Below, piece after piece: positions 1 to 6,230 of a stretch of 11,456 nucleotides of DNA (positions are counted from its first letter, which is position 1; the number at the start of each line of letters is the position of its first letter). Position numbers and translations under genes: made by a program. Source of the DNA: Chlorobiota bacterium (lineage in GTDB: Bacteria > Bacteroidota > Bacteroidia > Bacteroidales > JAADGE01); contig JAUVIG010000084.1 in NCBI GenBank assembly GCA_030592825.1, positions 1 through 11,456 of the forward strand, written 5' to 3'. The notes beneath the pieces were generated by a model. That model saw nothing but the letters and a program-made list of their open reading frames with translations. It did no database searches and was not told where the DNA came from.

Positions 1-24
1 AAATTCGCAAATTCCAAAATCTTC
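1..24. repeat. Possible end of an 8-base-period repeat array
   Basis: The window opens with three successive octamers beginning AAAT or AAATTC (AAATTCGC, AAATTCCA, AAATCTTC). The 8-base phasing is like that of the longer arrays elsewhere in the window. The run is cut by the window edge, so it could be the tail of a longer array or chance in AT-rich DNA. Confidence 0.25.
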
Positions 25-88
25 ATATCTACATAAGTAAAATATTTGTTTATATCCGTAGGATTTCAAATCTAATTGCAAATATCCG

Positions 89-120
89 TTTTGATATTCA
101 ATCATGTTGCCATAACTTTG
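89..120 (+). promoter_or_regulatory. Bacteroidetes-type promoter of the CsgG-like gene
   Basis: A TTTG -33 element ends at base 93. Exactly 19 bases later comes TAACTTTG (113-120), a perfect match to the TAnnTTTG -7 element used by the primary sigma factor of Bacteroidetes. Transcription would start near base 127, leaving a leader of about 25 bases before the ATG at 151. That ATG has no Shine-Dalgarno sequence; the upstream bases are A/T-rich, as usual in this phylum. Confidence 0.75.
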
Positions 121-150
121 TTTTGATTTTATAAACTAAATTATAATCTT

Positions 151-1263
151 ATGAAAAAGTTTGTTAAGATTTCAGTTATTGCAAGTTTATTCATTTTATT
201 ATCATTGAATATATTTGCTCAAAAGCCGAGTTTAACGGTTTTAAATATGGATTCGCAAGGTTTACAGTACACACCTAAACAATTAGGAAATTTGATGAGG
301 ATGGAAGTTGAGAAGCTTGATAAATTTGAAGTTACGGACAGATATGATGTAGCCTATCTTGTTGAAAAACATAACTTAAAGATTGATAATTGCTACGGAA
401 AAATTTGTCTCGTTGAAATCGGCAAACTGTTAAAATCAGATAAAATGATGAGTGGCAGTGCCGAATTGTATGGTAATAAGATAATATTATCTTTAAGATT
501 AGTTGATGTTAAATCAGAGAGAATAGAAAAAGCACAAGTGAAAGAGTTCTTAAAGTATCCGAATGAAATTCAAACTATGATCAGAATTGTTATGTATGAA
601 ATGTTTGAATTGCCTATGGATGGCTTAGCAAATCAAATTAAAAGTTTAACTAATGTAGAACAATATGAAAATGTATTAATTAATCCTGACAAGAATAAGC
701 TAAATTTATCAGGTCCGAGATTAGGCTTGACATATTTTCACGGAACTATTGCTGATATTATGCAAGAAGATAAACATAAAGGAGGCTATGATGTTTATCC
801 TTTAATGTTTATGTTTGGTTATCAGTTTGAAGTTCAATATCTTAATTCAGGAAATTTTCAAGCACTTTTTGAATTCATTCCTACAATTACAGGTGTTGAT
901 CAAGGTTTATTGATGCCGAATTTATCAATTCTTATGGGTTTCAGACATAATATCGGAGGTTGGGAATTGGCATTAGGACCCACAGCCGGATTAACTAAAA
1001 AAGCAAACGTATATTCAGAGGGAGATATATGGCATTTAGCAAGTGATTGGAATGACAGCACAGCTAATCCGTATCTTATTGAAAAGCGTATGGACAGCAG
1101 AGGAGATATAACTTATCATACAGGATTTGTATTTGCTTTCGGAAAATCATTCAAATCAGGACATATGAATTTTCCTGTTAATGTTTTTGTAATACCGTCT
1201 AAAAGCGGGATGCGATTCGGCCTTACTTTCGGTTTTAATGCTAAGAACAAACAGTATAATTAG
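151..1263 (+). CDS. Secreted CsgG/TolB-N-like protein with beta-barrel-like C-terminal half
   Basis: Residues 1-23 form a type I signal peptide (two lysines, hydrophobic core, NIFA before Q24), so the product is exported. Residues 27 to about 155 resemble the CsgG/LpoB/TolB-N fold: a first strand LTVLNM, a helix ending MEVEKLDKFEVTDR, then a Cys81-x4-Cys86 segment leading into 'GKLLKSDKMMSGS' and a 'LRLVDVKSERI' strand. Bacterial relatives often share this Cys pair. Such domains usually sit on the periplasmic side of envelope complexes. Residues 188-363 alternate short aromatic and glycine-rich strands and end in FGLTFGFNA, suggesting an outer-membrane barrel or barrel-like domain. No lipobox cysteine follows the signal peptide, so it is not a CsgG lipoprotein. 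The gene has its own promoter and is convergent with the DUF1015 gene. The domain assignment is fairly secure; the function is unknown. Confidence 0.75.
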   Translation: MKKFVKISVIASLFILLSLNIFAQKPSLTVLNMDSQGLQYTPKQLGNLMRMEVEKLDKFEVTDRYDVAYLVEKHNLKIDNCYGKICLVEIGKLLKSDKMMSGSAELYGNKIILSLRLVDVKSERIEKAQVKEFLKYPNEIQTMIRIVMYEMFELPMDGLANQIKSLTNVEQYENVLINPDKNKLNLSGPRLGLTYFHGTIADIMQEDKHKGGYDVYPLMFMFGYQFEVQYLNSGNFQALFEFIPTITGVDQGLLMPNLSILMGFRHNIGGWELALGPTAGLTKKANVYSEGDIWHLASDWNDSTANPYLIEKRMDSRGDITYHTGFVFAFGKSFKSGHMNFPVNVFVIPSKSGMRFGLTFGFNAKNKQYN

Positions 1264-1268
1264 TTGAC

Positions 1269-1302
1269 AAATATTCCGGTTGCTCATGCAGCCTGAATAT
1301 TT
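1269..1302. terminator. Hairpin between convergent genes, probable bidirectional terminator
   Basis: Bases 1269-1283 pair with 1288-1302 as a 15-position stem with one mismatch and one G-U pair, closing a TCAT loop. The outer eight pairs (AAATATTC with GAATATTT) are perfect. The hairpin lies between the stop of the CsgG-like gene (1263) and the stop of the DUF1015 gene (1333) and is followed by T-rich sequence on the plus strand. Position and symmetry fit a terminator shared by both genes. Confidence 0.6.
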
Positions 1303-1332
1303 ACTGATTTTATACTAATAACTTTTAACTTG

Positions 1333-2580
1333 TTAGTCCAAAAGACTGTGAATAATCAACCCCCTTCTTAATTTCGGTTCAAACCAAGTTACTTTCGGCG
1401 GCATAATCATGTCATTATCAGCAATATTCATAAGTTGTTCCATTGAAACGGGAAATAAAGCAAATGCTGCTTTCATTTCTCCTGAATCCACTCTTTTTTT
1501 CAATTCACCGAGTCCTCTGATTCCTCCGACAAATTCAATTCTTTCTGAACGTCTTAAATCTTTAATGTCTAAATGCGGAGCTAAAACTTGTTCCGTTAAA
1601 ATTGTAACATCCAAAACACCAACAGGGTCACTTTCATTATAAGTACTGTTTTTGGCAGTTAGTTTATACCAGTTTTCGTCAAGATACATTGAAAATTCGT
1701 GCAATTTATTTGGTTTGTATTCCTTACTGCCGATTTTTTCAATATCAAAACTTGCTTTCAGTTTTTCAATGAATTCATCATTGCTTAATCCGTTAAGATC
1801 TTTAACCACTCTGTTGTAATCAATAATAGTTAATTGGCTTGCCGGAAAGTTTACCGATAAAAAGAAGTTATATTCTTCATTTCCGGTATGATTCGGGTTT
1901 TGTGCTTTGCGTTCTTTTCCTACCAAAGCAGCAGCAGCAGTTCTGTGATGGCCGTCAGCTACATAAATGTATTCAACTTCGTTTGCAAAAGTTTCTTCAA
2001 TTTTTTTAACGGTTTCTTCATTATTAACAACCCACATTTGATGTCTTATGTTATCATTTGATGTGAAATCATATTCAGGTTTATTTGCTGTTTTTTCTGA
2101 AACTATTGCATCAATTGTTGCATTATCTTTATACGCAAAAAATACAGGACCTGCATTTATGTTAGAAACTCTCACATGATTCATCCTGTCTTCTTCTTTA
2201 TCCGGACGAGTTAACTCATGTTTTTTTATTATGTTGTTCGTATAATCTTCAACGGCTGCACCTGCCACAAGTCCGTATTGTGTTCTTCCGAACATGGTTT
2301 GGGCATAAATGTAATATGACGGTTTTTCATCCTGAATTAAAGCATCTTTAAATAACTTCTCAAAGTTACTTTTTGCTTTTTCATAAACCTGAGCAGAATG
2401 AATATAAATGTCTTCGGGCAAATCAATTTCCGGTTTGTTAATATGTAAAAACGAATACGGATTTCCTTCCGCTTCTTTTTTTGCTTCTTGCGAATTTAAA
2501 ACATCATATGGCCTTGAAGCAACTTTTTCAGCCAATTCAGGCTTGGGTCTTATTCCTTTGAATGGTTTTAGTATTGACAT
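1333..2580 (-). CDS. DUF1015 family protein of the serine-synthesis block
   Basis: At 415 residues this is a full-length DUF1015 protein. Recognisable segments are SRPYDVL (22-28), HELTRP with DR a few residues on (121-132), YVADGHHRTAAAA (206-218) and the C-terminal MPPKVTWFEPKLRRGL (393-408). DUF1015 has no firmly assigned reaction that I know of. The ADGHHR motif resembles the His/Arg loop of ParB/sulfiredoxin-fold enzymes, a fold that includes the free-serine kinases SerK and SbnI. With the conserved neighbourhood of serA and serC, this makes a role in serine or phosphoserine chemistry plausible, but that is inference. No signal peptide or membrane segment is visible, so it should be cytosolic. 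It starts 13 bases after the HEPN gene stop and is probably co-transcribed with it. Confidence 0.85.
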   Translation of the reverse strand: MSILKPFKGIRPKPELAEKVASRPYDVLNSQEAKKEAEGNPYSFLHINKPEIDLPEDIYIHSAQVYEKAKSNFEKLFKDALIQDEKPSYYIYAQTMFGRTQYGLVAGAAVEDYTNNIIKKHELTRPDKEEDRMNHVRVSNINAGPVFFAYKDNATIDAIVSEKTANKPEYDFTSNDNIRHQMWVVNNEETVKKIEETFANEVEYIYVADGHHRTAAAALVGKERKAQNPNHTGNEEYNFFLSVNFPASQLTIIDYNRVVKDLNGLSNDEFIEKLKASFDIEKIGSKEYKPNKLHEFSMYLDENWYKLTAKNSTYNESDPVGVLDVTILTEQVLAPHLDIKDLRRSERIEFVGGIRGLGELKKRVDSGEMKAAFALFPVSMEQLMNIADNDMIMPPKVTWFEPKLRRGLIIHSLLD

Positions 2581-2593
2581 ATTTGTTTGATAT

Positions 2594-2986
2594 TTAGTTT
2601 GTTATTAATTTTTCTATTTCATTAATCATATTTTTTACGGGAACTAATAATGAAATAACATCTTCATCTGTAATTTCAAATATATTATCGTAATCTGCTT
2701 TTTGTCTCAGAAAAAAAAGTCTTGCTAATAATTCTCCGTATTTTGTATCCATTTTGTTATTCTTAATAAAATGAAGAGAAAATTGCTGTTTAATTCCGGA
2801 GTGTGTTCTTGCAGTTATTTTATTCTTTACAAGCAATGCATTAACAGCATAAAATATTGAATAATATAATCTGTTAACAGCCGAATTATAAAATCCATTG
2901 TCAATCAAAGATCTTGCTGCTTCAAAAGTTGTTTTAGCCGAATTGATTCGATGACTGATATATTGTTCTCTTTCTTTATCGGTCAT
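2594..2986 (-). CDS. HEPN-domain protein, partner of MNT nucleotidyltransferase
   Basis: This 130-residue all-helical protein belongs to the COG1895-like HEPN group. Its core is 'AVNRLYYSIFYAVNALL' (36-52), then TARTHSGIKQQF (58-69) and LRQKADYD (93-100). The last motif, R-x-KADY, is the form seen in this HEPN subgroup. The Rx4-6H ribonuclease motif of HepT-type toxins is not evident: Arg94 is followed by Asp98-Tyr99 and no His at the expected spacing. The start ATG overlaps the MNT stop as ATGA (2983-2986), so the two are translationally coupled. HEPN/MNT pairs act as toxin-antitoxin or defence modules, with the MNT partner modifying or neutralising the HEPN protein in the characterised cases. 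Whether this one is toxic cannot be told from sequence. Confidence 0.85.
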   Translation of the reverse strand: MTDKEREQYISHRINSAKTTFEAARSLIDNGFYNSAVNRLYYSIFYAVNALLVKNKITARTHSGIKQQFSLHFIKNNKMDTKYGELLARLFFLRQKADYDNIFEITDEDVISLLVPVKNMINEIEKLITN

Positions 2987-3303
2987 AATAAAACTCCTTC
3001 TTTTTTTACATTATGATAAAATGGTGTAATCCTTTGCTTTGTATGCCAATCTTTTTTGTAATAAACAAAAATTGAAAAAATTTGTTCTAATTCTAACTCA
3101 AGTTTATATAGATGGTTTACAAATTTACTCTCAATTTTAAAATTAACCGGATAATCAGTTAAAACAATAATATCCCAATCAGAATCTTCATTATCATCAC
3201 CACGGGCCCGTGAACCGTATAGAATTATTTCAGCATTCTTATCAATTTCAAGAATATTTTTCTTTATTAAGTCGGCAATATTTCGATTTTCAGTTTTTAT
3301 CAT
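2983..3303 (-). CDS. Minimal nucleotidyltransferase (MNT), MntA-like
   Basis: The 106-residue product carries the DNA polymerase beta-type minimal nucleotidyltransferase signature: ILYGSRARGD (27-36) followed by SDWDIIVL (41-48), with Asp42 and Asp44 as the expected metal-binding pair. The usual third acidic residue is not obvious; the corresponding strand reads FSIFVYYKKDW (76-86). Characterised relatives transfer AMP to a tyrosine of the HEPN partner, and the downstream HEPN protein has several candidate tyrosines. The gene starts 117 bases after serA and overlaps the HEPN gene by four bases. A possible own promoter lies just upstream (3339-3346), which suits a self-contained module placed inside a metabolic gene block. 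Confidence 0.85.
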   Translation of the reverse strand: MIKTENRNIADLIKKNILEIDKNAEIILYGSRARGDDNEDSDWDIIVLTDYPVNFKIESKFVNHLYKLELELEQIFSIFVYYKKDWHTKQRITPFYHNVKKEGVLL

Positions 3304-3338
3304 TATGTTTATGCTAAACTGTTGTAAGTGATTTTTTA

Positions 3339-3346
3339 CAAATTTA
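3339..3346 (-). promoter_or_regulatory. Possible -7 element for the MNT/HEPN genes
   Basis: On the minus strand this reads TAAATTTG, an exact match to the Bacteroidetes TAnnTTTG element, about 36 bases upstream of the MNT start codon. The -33 region at the expected spacing is weak (AATG on the minus strand instead of TTTG). It would allow MNT, HEPN and DUF1015 to be transcribed independently of serC and serA. Confidence 0.4.
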
Positions 3347-3383
3347 CTTAATTATATTTTTGCATCATTTAATTTAAAGAAAT

Positions 3384-3415
3384 AACAATGCAGCAATGAA
3401 ACAATTTAACAATGC
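3384..3415. repeat. Short octamer array, unit ARCAATGM, downstream of serA
   Basis: Four contiguous 8-base units are visible: AACAATGC, AGCAATGA, AACAATTT, AACAATGC. The first and last are identical. The run lies 5 to 36 bases beyond the serA stop on the minus strand. No inverted arm is seen. It has the same 8-base period as the longer arrays around serC and the four-helix-bundle gene but a different unit. Confidence 0.6.
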
Positions 3416-3420
3416 AAAAG

Positions 3421-4341
3421 TTATTTATTCACCTGAAAAGTCGTATCACCGTTTTCAAAATAATTAATAATTTGAGTAGCAGATGCAAAGGCTGCATTCA
3501 AATTTGCTTCAACAGTTTGTGCTCCTGATTTTTTTGGTGTAAAGAATACTTGATTTTCAAATTTTTCTTCAAACTCTGTTCTTTTATCCGGAGCAATATC
3601 AGAAATATAAGTAAAATCACTTCTTTCGTTCATAAGTTTAATCATTTCATCTTCATGAATAACTTCTTTTCTGGCAGTATTTATAAGTACTGCACCTTCC
3701 GGCATTTTTGAAAGTAACTTATAATCAATTGATTGCTTTGTATCTTCATTTGCAGGAATATGAAGAGAAACATATTGACAAATTTTATATAATACATCAG
3801 CAGAATCTAATACTTTTACACCGTCTTTTTCAATATCTTCTTTAGAAACAAAGGCATCATAAGCAAAAATTTCCATTCCGAAACCTTTTGCTATGGTTGC
3901 TACTCGTTTACCAACATTTCCATAAGCATGAATACCCATTTTTTTACCTAATAATTCAGTTCCGGATTTTCCGTTGTATTTTCCTCTGGCCATTAATACA
4001 GCCATCCCCATTGCTAATTCAGCAACTGCATTTGAGTTTTGTCCGGGTGTGTTCATTGCAACAATACCTTTTTCAGTTGCTGCTTCCAAATCTATATTAT
4101 CATAACCTGCTCCGGCTCTTACGATTATTTTCAATCTGTCGGTTGCTTCTATTACTTCTCTTGTTGCTTTATCACTTCTGATAATTAAAGCATCTGTATC
4201 TTTAGCTGCATTGATAAAATCTTGCTTATCTGTATAATTTTCCAATAATGCAAATTCGTATCCTGCATCTTCTGCTGCTTTCTTTATTCGCCCAACTGCT
4301 GCGGGAGCAAATGGTTTTTCTGTTGCTACTGTTATTTTCAT
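3421..4341 (-). CDS. serA: D-3-phosphoglycerate dehydrogenase, short Bacteroidetes form
   Basis: SerA oxidises 3-phosphoglycerate to 3-phosphohydroxypyruvate with NAD, the first committed step of serine synthesis in the cytosol. At 306 residues it is the short form without the C-terminal ACT or ASB regulatory domains, so the usual allosteric serine inhibition is not expected. Visible motifs: RSD (55-57), substrate loop RAGAGYDN (75-82), AVAE (105-108), nucleotide-binding loop GIHAYGNVG (136-144), NTARKE (221-226) with likely catalytic Arg224, and TPKKSGAQT (268-276). Two canonical residues differ: the first glycine of GxGxxG is Ala139, and a lysine (Lys270 or Lys271) stands where most family members have the catalytic histidine. 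Both features fit a known subgroup (type IIIK, described for Entamoeba histolytica and seen in Bacteroidetes), not decay. It lies 195 bases behind the four-helix-bundle gene, separated by a palindromic array. Confidence 0.93.
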   Translation of the reverse strand: MKITVATEKPFAPAAVGRIKKAAEDAGYEFALLENYTDKQDFINAAKDTDALIIRSDKATREVIEATDRLKIIVRAGAGYDNIDLEAATEKGIVAMNTPGQNSNAVAELAMGMAVLMARGKYNGKSGTELLGKKMGIHAYGNVGKRVATIAKGFGMEIFAYDAFVSKEDIEKDGVKVLDSADVLYKICQYVSLHIPANEDTKQSIDYKLLSKMPEGAVLINTARKEVIHEDEMIKLMNERSDFTYISDIAPDKRTEFEEKFENQVFFTPKKSGAQTVEANLNAAFASATQIINYFENGDTTFQVNK

Positions 4342-4350
4342 ATCTTATTG

Positions 4351-4548
4351 TTATTTAGTAAATTAGTAAAATAGTGATTTTGGGTTTTTGTAATAATAGT
4401 GAGTTAGTAAAAATAGTAAATTAGTTATTTAGTAATTTAGGGTTTAAGTAATTTAGTGAAATAGTTTCTTTTTGAATCATACTTTTCTATTCTTACCAAT
4501 TCACTAAACTTACTAATTTACTGTTTTACTAACTCACTATTTCACTCT
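4351..4548. repeat. Palindromic octamer array between serA and the four-helix-bundle gene
   Basis: Bases 4351-4464 divide into 14 consecutive units of consensus TRAWWTAG, 12 of exactly 8 bases and two of 9 (examples TAAATTAG, TGAGTTAG, TAATTTAG, TGAAATAG). After a 27-base non-repeat gap, 4492-4548 carries seven units in the opposite orientation (CTTACTAA, TTTACTAA, CTCACTAT). The arms match: 4396-4425 is the reverse complement of 4512-4540 apart from one inserted and one changed base. The array starts nine bases from the serA start codon. Its right arm overlaps the end of the four-helix-bundle gene and contains that gene's TAG stop and last three codons. Transcribed from the serC side, it would fold into a long RNA hairpin. 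Confidence 0.9.
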
Positions 4549-4947
4549 TTGGTTTGCTTCTGCTTCTTTTTTTCTTACATACTTTTTTAGTCCTGATGAC
4601 ATTTTTGATAATTCAACTAACTTTTCTCTTGATTTATTTTTTTCTGTTTCTGTTATATATTTTCTTCTGTATGCTAATGTTGTACAGACTACACATTCTC
4701 TTGTAGAACCTGCTGCAATTTTCATATATCTGAAAAATAAACCGAATGTTTCACCATATCCTTCTCCAAGATTTAAAGCAATTGAATCAGCAGCTCTTCT
4801 GAACTGTGAAGTGAGACCAAACATTTCTTCTTTCGGAAACTTCTTTGTCAATTCAAAAACAAAATCAATATATTCTAATGCTTTTTGATAAAGTTCTAAA
4901 CTCTCAAAATCAAAAACACCGGTTTTATTTGAATATGTTTTTTTCAT
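4537..4947 (-). CDS. Four-helix-bundle protein, S23/IVS-like (TIGR02436-type)
   Basis: The 136-residue product matches the small four-helix-bundle family first known from ORFs in 23S rRNA intervening sequences, also related to the Avd protein of diversity-generating retroelements. Diagnostic segments are FESLELYQKALEYI (14-27), then 'FPKEEMFGLTSQFRRAADSI' (37-56) followed by NLGEG (59-63), and a third and fourth basic helix (about 66-95 and 99-126). The net charge is strongly positive, as expected for nucleic-acid binding. Family members have no established catalytic role. No reverse transcriptase or variable repeat is nearby, so it is not an Avd in a working retroelement. The gene is enclosed by two palindromic octamer arrays, and its last three codons and TAG stop lie in one of them, which suggests gene and arrays moved together. 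Confidence 0.85.
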   Translation of the reverse strand: MKKTYSNKTGVFDFESLELYQKALEYIDFVFELTKKFPKEEMFGLTSQFRRAADSIALNLGEGYGETFGLFFRYMKIAAGSTRECVVCTTLAYRRKYITETEKNKSREKLVELSKMSSGLKKYVRKKEAEANQRVK

Positions 4948-4950
4948 CTG

Positions 4951-5103
4951 TTAGTAATTTAGTGAGATAGTGAAATAGTAAATTAGTGAGTTAGGATTTT
5001 AGTAAATTAGGGTTATAGTTATTCAGGGTTTTAGAGATTTAGGAACTTACTATTTTTCCTAACTTACTAAATAACTAACATTCCTAATTCACTAAATTAC
5101 TAA
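4951..5103. repeat. Palindromic octamer array between the four-helix-bundle gene and serC
   Basis: From 4955 to 5042 there are eleven consecutive units of exactly 8 bases, most ending TAG (TAATTTAG, TGAGATAG, TGAAATAG, TAAATTAG, TGAGTTAG and so on). From about 5046 to 5103 the units reappear inverted (CTTACTAA, ATAACTAA, TTCACTAA, ATTACTAA), with one 9-base unit. The outermost 15 bases, 4951-4965, are a perfect reverse complement of 5089-5103. The array begins four bases from the start codon of the four-helix-bundle gene and ends over the TAG stop of serC (5100-5102). Unit, polarity and arrangement match the array on the other side of the four-helix-bundle gene. Confidence 0.9.
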
Positions 5104-6158
5104 TTTTTTTCTTCAAATTCCTTCATAACATCAACTAATGCATTAATACTGTCAATTGACATTGCATTATAAATTGATGCTCTGAAACCGCCGACAGAAC
5201 GATGCCCTTTTATACCGATCATTCCTTTGGATGCTGCAAATTCGCCAAACTGACTTTCTAATTCTTTATATTCATCATTCATTATAAAACAAATGTTCAT
5301 TATTGAACGGTCTTCTTTAGCTACAGTTCCTTTGAATAATTTATTCCTTTCTATTTCATTATATAATGTGTCGGCTTTTTCTGTATTCCTTTTATTCATA
5401 CCTGCAACACCGCCGTTTGCTTTAATCCATTTTAATGTTTGCAAAGCCGTAAAAACAGGAATTACCGGAGGTGTGTTGAACATTGAGTTTTTATCAATAT
5501 GTGTTTGATAATTTAACATTGAGGGAATCTTACGATCTGTTTTTCCTAATATGTCATTTTTTATAATAACAAAAGTTACACCTGCAGGAGCCAAATTCTT
5601 TTGTGCACCGCCGTATATTATTGCATATTTTGAAATATCAATTTTTCTGCTGAAAATATCCGAAGACATATCAGCAACCAACGGTACATTTACATCAAGA
5701 TCTTCAAGAAGTTCTGTTCCGTATATGGTATTATTTGTTGTGATATGAAGATAATCTATATCATCGGGAATGTCATAACCTTTTGGAATTGAGAAGAAAT
5801 CATCATCTTTGATCTCTATTATTTCGCCGAACATTTTTGCTTCTTTAATGGCTTTTGTTGCCCAAGTTCCTGTATTAATATACATGGCTTTTTTCTTCAT
5901 CAAGTTATAAGGTATCATTGCAAATTGTGTACTTGCACCGCCACCGAGAAATAATACCGAATAACCTTCAGGTATATCCAATAATTCTTTAAACATTGCA
6001 ACAGCATCATTCATAACAGCATCGAATTCTTTTGATCTGTGTGAAACAGAAGCAAGAGTTAATCCGGTTCCTGCAAAATTTTGTAATGCCTTTATTGTTT
6101 CATCAATTGCTTCTTGAGGCAAAATTGACGGTCCTGCATAAAAATTATGTTTTTTCAT
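5100..6158 (-). CDS. serC: Phosphoserine aminotransferase
   Basis: SerC converts 3-phosphohydroxypyruvate and glutamate to phosphoserine and 2-oxoglutarate, the second step of serine synthesis, using pyridoxal phosphate in the cytosol. At 352 residues it has normal length. Motifs in order: FYAGPSILP (6-14), SHRSKEF (39-45), cofactor-phosphate loop GGGAS (72-76), Trp99 in NTGTWA, TTNNTIYGTE (140-149), VADMSSD (161-167) with Asp163 facing the pyridine nitrogen, Lys187 in GGAQKN as the Schiff-base lysine, and GHRSVGGFRASIYNA (318-332) near the C terminus. All expected catalytic residues are present. It is the first gene of the minus-strand block, and the stop codon lies inside a repeat array. 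No phosphoserine phosphatase gene (serB) is in the window. Confidence 0.96.
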   Translation of the reverse strand: MKKHNFYAGPSILPQEAIDETIKALQNFAGTGLTLASVSHRSKEFDAVMNDAVAMFKELLDIPEGYSVLFLGGGASTQFAMIPYNLMKKKAMYINTGTWATKAIKEAKMFGEIIEIKDDDFFSIPKGYDIPDDIDYLHITTNNTIYGTELLEDLDVNVPLVADMSSDIFSRKIDISKYAIIYGGAQKNLAPAGVTFVIIKNDILGKTDRKIPSMLNYQTHIDKNSMFNTPPVIPVFTALQTLKWIKANGGVAGMNKRNTEKADTLYNEIERNKLFKGTVAKEDRSIMNICFIMNDEYKELESQFGEFAASKGMIGIKGHRSVGGFRASIYNAMSIDSINALVDVMKEFEEKN

Positions 6159-6230
6159 ATTTATTGATATTTAAATTTATATATTAAAAAAATCATTTGT
6201 ACTACTATTATTTTAGAAGAACTATAATAC

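Noticed and set aside
1409..2590. Plus-strand frames opposite the DUF1015 gene
   Set aside because: They lie wholly or almost wholly antisense to a well-supported full-length gene and resemble no protein I know.
3888..4181. Leucine-rich plus-strand reading frame
   Set aside because: It is the antisense of serA; its low-complexity Leu content reflects the complementary codons, and there is no promoter or homology to support it.
3421..4341. Degraded or inactive serA
   Set aside because: The unusual lysine and NAD loop are found together in a known SerA subgroup and the reading frame is intact, so they are lineage features.
4537..4947. Avd protein of a diversity-generating retroelement
   Set aside because: The fold family is related, but no reverse transcriptase, template repeat or variable repeat is visible in the window.
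4537..4947. Intervening sequence within a 23S rRNA gene
   Set aside because: The gene lies between serC and serA, with no rRNA sequence on either side.
4351..5103. CRISPR array
   Set aside because: Units are 8 bases, contiguous, degenerate and inverted halfway; there are no unique spacers of constant length and no cas genes.
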